Below, piece after piece: positions 24,535 to 36,215 of a stretch of DNA of 64,000 nt. How positions within the stretch are numbered: position 1 is the stretch's first letter; the number at the start of each line of letters is the position of its first letter. Source of the stretch: Lunularia cruciata (lineage: Eukaryota > Streptophyta > Marchantiopsida > Lunulariales > Lunulariaceae). The translations under genes and the position numbers were made by a program. The notes under the pieces were generated by a model. It was not told the DNA's origin and ran no database searches. It worked only from the letters and a program-made list of their open reading frames with translations. Where the stretch lies: the NCBI GenBank assembly GCA_948567375.1, contig OX419756.1:13149001-13213000 (forward strand), given 5' to 3'.

Positions 24535-24765
24535 TCATTGTTCCTTTGGCTCCGTCTTCAGATTGTCGCCAATAGCTGAAGCCTGGAGAGTGGGGTCTCC
24601 ACCTAGCTCCTGCATCACCTTTTCTTTCTGCTCTTGGGAGACCTTCAGAGTCTCTTCTGCAGCTGCGTCGGCATAACTCTTCCCTTCTTCAGGGGTCTGC
24701 TTACTCTGGTCAACGTCCCTGTCTGGCTCTGGGACATTTTCAGCCTGTTTCTGTTCTGTCGACAT
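24535..24765 (-). CDS. Small hydrophilic protein, LEA-like character
   Basis: A single-exon 76-residue frame starts at an ATG (24765) in the sequence MSTEQKQAENVPEPDRD. It is rich in Glu, Lys, Gln, Asp and Ala with almost no aromatic residues. A central Ala/Glu segment (SYADAAAEETLKVSQEQKEK) should be helical or disordered. No signal peptide or membrane segment is visible. The composition is like small seed-maturation/LEA-type or other intrinsically disordered stress proteins, but I cannot place it in a named family. Its base composition is clearly more coding-like than the AT-rich flanks, and no competing plus-strand frame fits as well. It stands alone, with no neighbour within 1.5 kb. Confidence 0.6.
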   Translation of the reverse strand: MSTEQKQAENVPEPDRDVDQSKQTPEEGKSYADAAAEETLKVSQEQKEKVMQELGGDPTLQASAIGDNLKTEPKEQ

Positions 24766-25810
24766 ACTTGCCGTGTAGCTAGGATTGAACCCTTCCGGAT
24801 GATGAGAACCTTGAGAATTTTCCTTTCTGAATCTAGAGGTGCGGACTATAAATAAGCGCGAGTGATGCTGCAGGATGATCTGTTGTTGCTGTATATATAC
24901 TCCGAGCAGCGGAAATGAGATGCGGTGGATAAAGAGAAGTAAATTTTCGAAACAGGTGTAGATGTCAGAAGAAGCTTGTCAGAAGTAGTGTGGCCCGTTA
25001 CCAAAGACTCAGTTGCAGCTCGCGACTTGTGATCATTACCAACATACCTCGTCATGCACTTGATGATCAATTTCTATGGAAAGCTATCTGAAACTTGAGG
25101 TAGAACCTGCTATTTGCAAACGTGGCCCAGAAGACAACGAGGATACTCGTGCATGCAGCCTCTGCCAATCACACATAGGCAGCTGTTGGAGATACCCTGG
25201 TATGCATTGTAGTTTAGCAGACGTGTCTTGTTTCCACAGATGAACAGTGGGCAACCATGGTAAATCCAAAATTTCTGGGACAGTTCACTAATAAGAACAT
25301 ACAGACTGCATGGAGATAGTGATTGGACATACAAATCAAAATAATGACGAGAAGATGGTATTCCGGAACGAACCCGAATGGTTACAGTTAAGTGATGCTT
25401 TCCCTACTCCGCATTCATCACTGAATCATTTTTCTAATTTAAACCTGGACTCCTCATGGGAAAGCTCTTCTCCGATCTGCTTAAACACTTCCGTATGATC
25501 CACTTCCTGTACTTGCACGAGGCTTCCCACACGGAACTTTATGAAAAGATGATAATGTTTTGACAAGTTGAGCCATTTCAGGATATATTTCCCAAACTTA
25601 AAGCTTTCCGGAGAAGCAAGATACGATCTGTAGAGTCAGTGTAGATCCTTATGAACTCTAGCTCATAATTTACGGTAAACTACACTTGTGGAATATTATC
25701 TGAGGATTGTATGTCACTCAAGATAACGTGAGGATGAAATTTTGAAACGGCTATTTCTGGATGTCCATGTGTAATTTTATTTTCAAAGTAAAATCTCTGT
25801 TTGGCCGATA
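24766..25810. other. Intergenic; upstream region of the small hydrophilic gene
   Basis: Short frames occur on both strands, none convincing. The presumed promoter of the 24765-24535 gene lies here. A run at about 24888-24903 (TGTTGCTGTATATATA) could contain a TATA-like element read in either direction. Confidence 0.3.
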
Positions 25811-25894
25811 GGACGCTTTCGCCGAGTGGTTACGACGGTGCCTGCTAAGTTCATGGGGTGTGTCCCCGCCAGAATTCGAATCTCCCAAGCGTCC
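25811..25894 (+). tRNA. tRNA-Ser(GCU)-like gene, possibly a pseudogene
   Basis: The 84-nt sequence has a perfect 7-bp acceptor stem (GGACGCT at 25811-25817 with AGCGTCC at 25888-25894). It has a D-arm like nuclear serine tRNAs (GCCGAGTGGTTA) and the anticodon loop CTGCTAA, giving anticodon GCU. A long variable arm follows (TGGGG...CCCCG), then a T-loop TTCGAAT. Length and layout fit a class II serine tRNA. Mismatches in the anticodon stem and T stem, and an altered B box (GAATTCGAATC), suggest reduced function or a recent pseudogene. No intron. Confidence 0.7.
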
Positions 25895-26011
25895 ACCCAT
25901 CCGACAAGAGATTTGACTGTGAGTCAACAATGAACGTACATTGCTATTTGCTTCCAATTATCATCAGATTAAAGTTTAGGAACGTACATTACCCTTTTCA
26001 CTTTCAGGTGT

Positions 26012-26092
26012 TTCTCGTATAAGGAAAAGGCGATCGTGTAAGATAAACGCGAAGGATGGGAAGACCCCATCAAGACAAAATGGGAAAAATGA
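26012..26092 (-). repeat. 3'-end copy of the dispersed non-LTR-like repeat
   Basis: The plus strand reads GGCGATCGTGTA...GAAGGATGGGAAGACCCC ATCAAG, then GGG...GAGCCCCAATA: the conserved terminal block of the family, truncated after about 80 bp. On the minus strand it ends GATCGCCTTTTCC, a short T-rich tail as in the other copies. Confidence 0.75.
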
Positions 26093-26854
26093 GCCCCAAT
26101 ATTATCGGTTTCCTGTCCTGTGACAGCCAGTAGTCACAGACGAGGACACCGCCTCGCGAGGACATAAGTGACATCCGAATTCCATTGGTAAAACGTACGT
26201 TTCTCGTGTACGGTGGGTTGGTTTTCAGATTTTTGGTGCGACGACATGTTTTCCTCGAAGTTTGCGCACAAAGACTGATTCTGCAGTCGGGGTTTTTCTG
26301 TGCGCAGCACATTTCGAATACAGATAAAATTTCCTGTACGACTGTATCGAGTATCGAGATTTCGAGACAGTATTTTTACAGTTAGATTGATCTACCAAAT
26401 TTTCAATGTGTGATACATTAACTGACCAACAAGATTGACTACTCATGATCAACCATTCTCTACAAACATCGGCGATTTCCAAGATAAATCCAGCGGATAA
26501 ATAAAGTCACATGTTTAATAACTGTTCAAAAGATTACAGATCAAATTTCTTGAGCAAAAGATGTATGGGTATAAATGTATGAACATTCCCCTTTAAACCG
26601 CTACAGAACGTAGAAGTCTATTTTTATGTGAGTAGTATAGATCCATTTCCAAGTGGTTACACCTATTGTACACTAATAACATCAATTGTTACTCTAATGA
26701 GAACTGAAATACGTTTCTCCGATAAGCTTAAAGTTTGGCGCGTACATCCGGAATAAAATCAAGCCTTCTTAGTTTCCCATGCAAAGAGTTGGCGCAGAAG
26801 TATCCAAGTAGATAAGAAGTCCAAAATCGTGGCATTTTCAAATGTGCATGAAAA

Positions 26855-29080
26855 TCACTTTACTTGCTTCACGTCAACAACCTCGGTGTCCATCTGGCGA
26901 ACATCTTCCTCGTTCTGCTTTACCTCTTCCTGAAGCTTCTGGGCCTCCTCTACCTTCTTCACATTTTCTCTCTCGCGACCCTTGGCAACCTGCTGATGTT
27001 TCTCAACCTGAACACCGATTTTCTCGAGCTGAGCCTCAAGATCGGCATTCCTGCCCCTCAGTTCAGACACTTCTGACTCAAGTTCCTGGATGCGAGACTC
27101 AAGTTCTCCAACTCTGCAAAATACAAGAAATATGTCACGACCAAGAATGCAGTTCCTGACTGGCGCATATTTCTAGTCTATCACATAGCGTGTTGAGAAT
27201 TCCCAACTTCCAATCTCAAATAACCACTTACCTGCTGTCAACACTTTCAGCCTTCTGAACTGCCTCATCACGCTCCAAACGCAAGTTCTTCAGCTTCTCG
27301 GTTAATTCGGAAAGCTTCTGACCATGGTTCTGCAATTCACTTTTAGTTTCCTCGAGCTTTGCCTCCTTGGTTTGCAGATCCTCTGCAGCACGCTCACCTG
27401 CTGCGGCTTTGGCCTTGGTTGCATCCAATTGAGTTGCCAAATCCTTCTCCTTGGCTCCAAGTTCTTCAGCTGTAGCTTTTTCACTTTCAGCCTTCTCGGT
27501 TTGCTTGGAAGCGGCTTCACTTTCCTTTGCAGCCTCTGCAGCTTTATTCTTAGCAGCATTCGACTCCTTATCGGCTTTTGAGAAGGCCCCCATCATTTTC
27601 GACCAGACTCCACTCTTCTCCTCCTCCTGTTGCCTGGCCTCTGCCAAAGCTTGTTCCTTCTTCGATGCTTCCTTGTCTGCAGCAGATTCCGCAGCTTCCT
27701 TCTCTCCATCTTTCTTCTCGGCTACGGCTGCCTTCGCAGACTTGAGATCTTCCTTCTCTCCTTCAAGTGCTCTAAGTGTAGAATCCTTCTCGTCCGTGGT
27801 GCCCCTCAGAACATTCTCAAGTTCATCAATTCTCTCAGCCAACACTCTAGCATGGCCAGCATCGGCATCAAGCTTCTTTCGTAAGTCTTGCAATTTATTT
27901 TCAAGAGCAGCAGATTTTTTCTTCTCTTCGGCCAAGGCAGCCTCCAGTTCGCTAGTTCGGTTGTCCAATTCTGATTCCTTCTGTTCGGCTGGGATGGCAC
28001 GAGATTTGTATTCTTCTGCCTGCAGGAACTCATAGAAAGAGGATATTAAGCATGTAGTGCGATCCACATCCTACTTTGTTGAACATTAAAATCCAAATGT
28101 TGATTGAATTTAGGAGCTACATTCGAAAAAATTACTTGAAGTTCAACTCTTTATCCATCCGACAGGAATCTTATTCGGCATTGATATATCAACTTCTTGC
28201 AATCCAGAAAATTAACACCTTACCTTAGCTGAGACATCGTCAATCTTGGCCTCCTTCTCGGGGATTTTCTGGCTGAGATCTTCGAGTTTCGTTTCACGGT
28301 CCTTAAGTCCCGAATGGACGCCCTCCAGATCCTTCTGATACTTCCCACGTTCCTCGGCAACTTCACCAAGTTTCGCTTGGTATTGTCTAATCTTGTCTTC
28401 AGCTGCTGCAAACTTATCATCTGATTCCTTTAACAGAAGCTCCAACTCGGCAGCCTTAGCACCGGCAGCCTGAACTTTCCCTTCCAAATCAGCTACCTGG
28501 TTCTCAAGCTCGGCATTTTTGGCCTTTACTTCCTTCAATTGCTCGTTGGACTTGCTTGTCTCCTTGTTGGCCAATTGCAAGGCTTCCTCGCATTTCTCCA
28601 AGCTCTTCTTGAGTTTGTTGTTCTCGCGTTCCAAAAAGTCGATATGCTGCAACGCAATAAGAAAGAGTGTTATATTGTGCGATAATACGTGGTCAATCTG
28701 ATCAAACTCATGGTTGTGCTTCCTAATAATTATACGCCCTCCAATGTATTCCCACTTTCTTTACTCTCAGTCACTGAGTTGGCAAAGGGACAATATGAAA
28801 CATGTTAAATTTAGACTCAACTCCGAAATGGAATGAAAAGACTTATGGCTCTATTCTTACAGCAAAGCTGCAAATTCAAATGCAATTCTAAGGACACAAA
28901 GAGCACAAGTACCTCTTTGCTCTTGTTGCTGAGATCAGCTGGGATGACGATCTGCTCAGTGATGACGGCTGCTGCCTCAGATCCTCCTAGCTTCTGTTGG
29001 GTTTCCTTTGCTTGCGCTTCTAGTCCCTGCTTCGCCTGATTCAAGACCTCGTTTGATCGCTCATCTTGCAAAGACGCCAT
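26855..29080 (-). CDS. Long coiled-coil protein, unidentified
   Basis: Four exons on the minus strand: 29080-28913, 28646-28224, 28019-27232 and 27113-26855. All introns are GT-AG and all phases agree; the total is 546 codons (545 aa). The start is the first ATG after an in-frame-stop 5' leader. The N-terminus (~1-55) is short and partly non-helical (ITEQIVIPADLSNKSKE). From ~57 to the end it is almost continuous heptad-patterned coiled coil rich in Glu, Lys, Ala and Leu, for example HIDFLERENNKLKKSLEKCE. It is interrupted by one aromatic linker near residues 325-340 (SGVWSKMMGAFSKADKE). No motor, kinase, zinc or membrane segment is seen. It probably dimerises as a scaffold, tether or filament-like protein. 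I do not recognise the family; myosin-tail-like resemblance is compositional only. Confidence 0.85.
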
Positions 29081-32000
29081 CTTGCTCTTCCTCTAGGTTC
29101 CAAACGTGGATCCCAAAAAAATGCTTCAAGACGGACTCTGTCTGAGGGAGCTCAAATTCACTGTCGGTAGTGGAGAAACTAACAATAGTGTTGTGGATGA
29201 GAGCTTAGATGCGACCCGATATACAGGGGAAAGAGATTGAGCGAGTGTTTCTGAGAAGAGCAGACGCAGCGTGGGCATATATGCTCGTCTGAAACTCACG
29301 GACTAAGTGAAATGATTAACGAAATTGTGCTAACTACAATCGCAGTCAGCTGTGGCCCGGTCGCCGGAACTGTCCCGTTCGCCGCACAACAGGTTGCATG
29401 GCGACCTGTTGTCACCTGTGACCTGCCCCATACTTCGTCACTCGGAACCTCTCAAACCGCCACCAAGTTCTCTCCTGGGTGAAATTTCACATCAAACCAG
29501 TCGCCAGTGAGGGAGGATCGCGACAAAAGTAACGGGTGATTCATTCATCGCATTAGAGCCAGAGAGGCCTTGATGCTGCCTGCCAAGTGTCAAATATGCG
29601 GTCCGCCCATAATCGCCTAAGCAGAAATTGGCCACGTACGACCAGTACTCACCCCAAGTAATAAGGTGTCAATTGTTACAGGTGACTAGTGGCAAGTCAT
29701 GCACTTTCTGGTTGCCCGGAGCACTGCTGGACCTTGAAGCTGTGAGATTGGATTCAAGCAATCAGAGTTTCTTTCGTCGTCTGCTCCGCTTCGTCCTACA
29801 AGAACAGGTGGACATTCGCCGAATTGGTAATGATTTCCTTGTATGGTTTTGAGTGTTGGTATCCTCGTTTCCTTCATGCAGTTTGAGGTGTGTTGGTGTA
29901 AGTCTCGCAGCTTGTTGAATCAACAAAATAGGTAGAGGAATTTCACCTGGATCCAACCAAGGTAATCGGCCTACCAACAAAAAGAAAGACTCGAGTGAAT
30001 GAGCAACTAAAACCGAGAGGATGGTGGATCTTCCACCCTCCTTCTCATCTTTTCCCTTTGTAAGCAGTTTTACTATCTTCTTCGAGGAACCATATCGTCT
30101 TACATTAATAGAAGGAAGCTTGAAAAATCAATTCAATTTTCTGATACAAAGATAAAGACCCGGCGGCATTACAATTCGACTCAGATGTCATATTCGACAG
30201 GAGTTGGATAAGAGAAGTTGATTATCGCAAAGGATATAAGCAGTCAGATACAGTCGAAGTGGATGCTATAATTTGTTGACAATTACAAGCATATGATATG
30301 TTTATGGTGTCGAGATGATATTGCTAACTCAATTGAAAAATAATCAAAGCTCAAAAGTATCTTGCAGAGCACACAAAGAGTCGATGGAATTCGACTTGCC
30401 TGGTTCTGGAGAGATCAATAGATCGCGCACATAAACAGCCCATGATCGACCATAACTACAGAGCGAGCTCATTAGGTAGTTAATTACACCCATTGGCAAG
30501 AAGTTACTTAGATGAGAACTATCTCCAGCTCCAAATCTCAGACCAGGAATAAAGTTCTAATACCGAGCATAGATCGAGCGCAACCAAATTGAATGGTAGC
30601 TTTTGTCGAGGCAGATTACACCTAATGCCATGCAGCGATCGACGAGGAGGCCAGCTCTTGCACTTTTATCCTGGCAAAAGCACTTTTACAGGTTGGTTAC
30701 AACCACACTTACCTCAAAACCTCTGTCCATAATGTGGCATTTAGACTACAAGGACAGGAAAGTTTTAGGTCGTTGCCACGTTTCAGTTTCCTCGAAAGAT
30801 CTTACTACATCTCCATGTCAAGATAATGTTTCCTCCTTGTGAAAACAAGAAAGCCCTCGCTCGGAATTTTGAGAAAGGACCAGGTTTAAAGTACCAAAGC
30901 ATCTCATCCAAATTAAGAAACATGACATTTCATTCATTCGAAGTTAAATAATAGCCCTTAGAATAAATGGGATGACTCATCAGTCGCATGTAGCGCTGGA
31001 CATATCGGTGTAGAAATATCACCGAAAGCAATTGGCGTTTCTGGGATATCCTTCTCATTCTGATGAAGGGCATCTTGATCTCAGAGAGAATTGTTTTCAG
31101 ATTCGTAGAAACTGTCTGATAAAGATCTCTCCACCCAGATTATTCATTTATTTCTCCATTTATTGTTTATTTATTATTTTAGTGATACAAGTCACCACTT
31201 CAAATGTCTAGAACGATGATTGGAAAATAACGATAGAGATATGTAAAATTATTTGATAATAGCAGAACGTAAGCCTTAGGAATAATACTGAAAATTCTTA
31301 GGATCTGCTCTACATATTAAGTAGTTGAAGCTAGTGTTTGCATGGACACTGTCGCCAATGGAAGGAAGATCTGGATGAATGTGCGTTCAATTCAGACTGA
31401 GTTAAAAAGTTTCACTGTACATACATTGGATAGTCCATTTATACAAAAATTGCTGAGCAATGGTAGCCATCAAGTCTGTATGAATTTCACATTTCCTGCG
31501 GGAAGGGGGAACATTTACTTAATAATGATTGTATAAAGAAAGGACTATGCTTATAGAGTCATTTTGAAGATCTTAGTTTTACTTACACGTGCTTGCATTT
31601 AGAAATTAAAATTCTCTTTTAGATATGTTGGGCTGTGCAAGAGAATTTTCTTAGATAAAACAGATTTAATCTTGTTGCCATAATCCCTAATTTTTTGAAG
31701 ATTGATATTTTCGGGTTAACTGCATCTAATTTTGTTCTAAATTTATTATAAATATATCATACATATCATGTGATCGACCAAAGTTTGAAAGTCGAAAACA
31801 GTATGTAGTGAGTGTAGAAGATGAAAATCAATAGTGCTATTGAACTAAGAGAATATTAGACTTTTATACACATTTTTCTTACTCAATACGTTTTATTACT
31901 ATTAACTACATGAAATACCTATTTTATATAATTATATATTATTGGCGTATTCCTGACATGAGTAACCATAACTTGCCAACGCAATAAAATAGTATGTAGC

Positions 32001-34120
32001 AGGTTGGCCATTTAGATTTTATGTTGTAATGACTTTTACAGCAAGCATTAAAGAATTCATCCTCTTAACCCAACTAAACACTCTGATCCTTTTCCGAACC
32101 TGAATTTCTCATTATAGAATAGATAAAAAAAAAAGACATTTATTGCGACCATAGGCCTATTATGACTAAAAAAAAGTCTTGGAATTACTTGTAGTAAGCA
32201 TTCTTATTACCAAATTGAATATTTGAGGACCCAAGATCTTATTTAGGTCCATTGATTAGAAGGTGATATTCCTCTAGTGGATAAATTTTGTGAAAAGGAA
32301 AAAATCAACTGAATATCTAAGAGTTTGAAGCAACTGTTCAACTTCAAAATGAAAACACTTACAAAGAATTTGTACTTAAAAATATCTATGGTGGGTATGT
32401 TGTCCGATCCTATTGCACTTTATGAAGCGTGCAGTTTATTGCACATACCTTTGTATTTTCTTTTCCAGCCAAACAGCCAAACGCAGTTCTCGAGAGTAGA
32501 CTGGAATTTATCTCTTCATCTGACACGCTCAAAATATCAACGATACTCCGGTTGTTGTAAAATATACGTTAGTTATTTAGAATGTGCATTATGCTTTGAG
32601 TTTCGCGTGGAGAATTCACACGAGAATCAGACTTATCTGCTGCTGATGACGTTAACGCACCTTTTTGTTTTTAACTCGTAAAATCTTCATGTGATTTTGT
32701 ATTTGAATTATAATTCTTCAAATGGTTTCTTATAGGATTTAAGCATCATCCCCGTATCGTCACATTCAGTTGATTTTTCAAGTATATATAGTTTCTATGT
32801 GCATTAAATGAGGGTAAATTTTTAGAGATAAGAAGACCAACACAGAATGCTATTTTACTGTCAAAGATCTTGCTATTATTATTATGTAGTGCTAATCACA
32901 ACTCAAACCTCTAACTAGCTACTTGGAGTATTTGATACATTATTACAAGTAAATAAATACCATGACTCGGATGTTCTAATTGATATAATAGTGCAATGCA
33001 CTGCAAGTCCATAATGCACTTAGTCCTTTCTAAAAAGGGTCCAATCCCACCCGCTACCAGAGTTTTCCCAAAAAAATCCTTGCATCACTTTAAAGACTTT
33101 CGCTAAAATGTTCTACATTTTTATCCATAACACTCAAATTGTTCAAATATGTTGTGATTATTGGTTTTGGCGTCCAGGATTCCCCGTGTAGCTTTTTTCC
33201 ATAGTCAATAAGTCTGAATAAATACTTGGAAAAGAGCACATCCCCATCAATTATTGTTTAAGCAAAAAGAGAAGATTAGAGAAAAAGTTTCCGATAGTTT
33301 ACAGATATTGCTAAATCAATCTACTCCTTGTAAATAAAATATAATTTGAGATTATATATCATAAAAAATACAGAATATCACTAAAATAATTAAAATAGGA
33401 TACCTTTTATATTTTATTTATTTATTTATTTTTAATATATAATCATGAAGTGAATGGTTGAACAAGAAGATGGATAGATTTAACAATTCACTAATTTAAC
33501 ATTTTTAAACTAAAGAGCGTAAAAGACATCTAGATAGACATTTCCTTTCTTTTGTTTTATTACTCAGCAAGTATCCTTGTTCTGATTCAAATCAATGTAA
33601 CAGATATATACATTAGTACTAAACTACATATCTCTTTCATTTAACTCTAAAATGATGGGAAACTGAACCTCTCAATAATCTAGTTCGAAACATGAAGTTC
33701 GAGGTACAAGCATCTATCTTTATCTCTGTGCTGGTGGGGATGCCCTCATGGCGTGATTGAACAACCACTCAATAAAACGGAGAACCGAAACTCCCAACAA
33801 ATAACCAAACAAGTAAGCGGATAGAAAATCACGGATCCAGGCTACGCGTCGCAGAAGGCAAGGTTATATAAGCGGGATTCAATTGCACCTGCGTCTGCAT
33901 TTAGAATCCATTTGAGTTTACTCCTTTCTCGACATGAAACTCTCTATGATAGAATTGGTTCCTGGATCTCTGCAATGTACAAGTTTGTCTGCATGAAGAA
34001 ACATGTTCTATCATTTTAACGTATATATCTGAAACATTGCCAAACCTTGATCGAAAATGGGCACTGTTGTAAATTCTTCTCAGGGGAGCGAGCGCCAAGG
34101 ACTTGGGCTACAAGGTGACA
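29081..34120. other. AT-rich intergenic region
   Basis: 29081-29340 is the presumed promoter/5' UTR of the coiled-coil gene. At about 29387-29411 CAACAGGT and ACCTGTTG form an 8-bp hairpin with a 9-nt loop. From 30.9 to 33.7 kb the sequence is very AT-rich with poly-A/T runs. The longest frame (32325-32681, 118 codons) has no recognisable motif. No RNA gene or transposon border was found. Confidence 0.4.
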
Positions 34121-34129
34121 CCGCCTTCA

Positions 34130-36215
34130 GAGTAGACATGATCCTGAAGCCTTGCACTGGCAAAGGCTTGGAGTATAGTTTCCTTTGATTCAAGTGATTA
34201 CACCCGCAGCCTCTGTAACATCTCCGTCCTCAGGTTTCATATCGTAAGGAAGGGAAAAATGGAGCGCGGGACAAAGCTAGCAACCGTCATCCCGATCATG
34301 AGCATGGCCAGATTCTAGCCAGTTCAGATTCTTCTACCAGATATGAATGGCAAGAACTGACAGTTTTGTTCTCTAACACCTTTGCTAAGGTTGAAGAATC
34401 TGTGGGGATCGAACTCTAAGACAATCTCCCAAGCTCTCTCGTCTCTTGAAATGGCGTATACATTGATACACACGGTACTGCTGTCTGGATTATCATAACC
34501 ACGTATCATGTGACCTTGGTTGCACAGTGAGGAAGTAGTAAAGTGGCAGTTGGATGCAACCGTAGCAACTCTTTGGGTAAGTACTTACAATGTACGAGAT
34601 CAGATTCTTCCACCATTCTCTCCTTTACCAACGAATCCACCGATCTATGCTTTAACTCTCTGCATCTGCTCTGGATAGCGCATCGATCGTAAAAGTCCAC
34701 AAAGTCTGCGTGGAGGAGATGTCAGTTCCGCCTGCAATAAAATTAGTGACTTATATTGGTGTCGTCAAAGTATGAACACAACCTAATGACTGCTGATATG
34801 GATGAGGTATAATACTAAAATTCAATTAAGTGAAATTGCTTGGCGGAGTAGTGCGGTCCCTATGATCATTAGGCATCTGCTCGCAGAGCAGTCCTTTTCT
34901 TCACGCATGATCATTCACCGTTGTGGAGGATCATGAGTTAAGTAATGCAGACTTCTTCGCTGAGGCACTCCTAATTCTCTATCGATGACCAGCGTTAATT
35001 ACTCGTGACAGTGATAACGATTATAGAAGAAGATTCAAAAATATTCTTCAGTGATTAATTTGATTGATTATTATTGATTGATTGATTAATTGATTTGTTT
35101 ATTCTTCAGGAGGGATGACTGGTAACCAGTACCCCCACCTAAACACCACCCGTATGTCCTTGCCTAATATCATTTCCAGTGTATCCTACCAATTGCAGGT
35201 GTAATTTGAAGACTTATCAATCTCAAAAGAATATGTTAGTAGAATTACCAGGAGGAATGCCGTGATCTGCTCTGTTGAAAGGCTGGTAAGTTCTTCTCTC
35301 TGCAATGACAACAGAACATTAACAATGTCCTTTGTTGTATTAAGTTGAATCGGTATGGCATCCTGATGTCAGTGATCATGAATTTAATTTATTTCTTCAA
35401 AGAATGTGTCATACTTGGACGCCAACCTCTTTAACCTTGCCTCTCATCCACCAAGTGTCCATCCATTTAAGCCAAGGAATGTAATCTCCAATGACATTCA
35501 AATTTGAGCGGGATGCCTTTTGTACTAGCAGTTTAAATTCCAACCTGATACCTGTGCCCTGAGCATTAGGACGTTTTTCTCAAAGCAACGTGTCCTGAAT
35601 GACATTCTGCTCGTGTTGTTGAAAGTCATGGCCAATAAATCTGGCCCCAGATTGCTCGGATTTCCTGCTATGAACATCGTTCGAAATGCACTCCTACTTT
35701 CTTCTTTCCTGACATCCTGTCACCAGGTTTGCGTGAAAATTCTTCTCAGCAATGGCTTGACGTTCAGCTTATTACAACGCACGGATTCTGTCAAAGTCAC
35801 ATCAAACCTGATATTACATTACCTGGAATTCATTCAGGCGCTTCTGTGAAAGCAGTTCGGTTGCGGCCAATATTCGGGGGCATCGATGTACATCGCCATG
35901 AGGTGACCATACCATGCCTTTTGAAAAGAATTTTTCCAACTATAAGGAGACGGGGCGGGAAGCAAAGACGTGATCTTAGGTGGCTTTTATTTCCTTGGCC
36001 GGCTTTGGACTGAATACTCTCACTGCTGGAATCGACCCTAGCTTCAGAAACATTATCGGTCCGTGTTCCTTTGCTAACCCCATCAAATCCTGGTGCGGTA
36101 AAATGCCAAGCAATGTCATGTTTCCAACTACAGGCTATCCTCTGGGACCGGGTGCAAGACGTAGTGCCTTCTGCAGTCGGGATTGATAAATAGAAGAAAC
36201 CCTACAATGCATAGA
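34130..36215 (-). pseudogene. Cytochrome P450 pseudogene
   Basis: The minus strand still shows the plant A-type P450 landmarks in order. The proline hinge and start of the fold (PGPRG, PVVGNMTLLG) are near 36150-36100, with an ILATELLSQKRL stretch near 35860. AMTFNN.SRM lies near 35630. The I-helix GGTDISST follows a TTGCAG acceptor near 34735, then the K-helix ELLRLHP and DERAWE...FDPHRF. The heme loop ends SGRRI and is followed by NLAMLMIGMT. It is clearly dead: TAG replaces the expected Trp after PGPRG (36137-36135), stops and shifts break the I-helix exon, and TGA (34326-34324) sits exactly at the heme-ligand Cys. The N-terminal membrane anchor is not recognisable. The middle (35.4-34.75 kb) holds decayed coding sequence and a presumed intron. 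Confidence 0.85.
35050..35100. repeat. Simple repeat (TTGA/ATTGATTG)n
   Basis: About 50 bp of TGATTGAT-type tetranucleotide repeat with interruptions, lying inside the decayed P450 interval (presumed intron). Confidence 0.8.

Noticed and set aside
27324-28035. Ser/Phe-rich plus-strand frames of up to 194 codons
   Set aside because: They are antisense shadows of the spliced coiled-coil gene, whose exons have matching phases.
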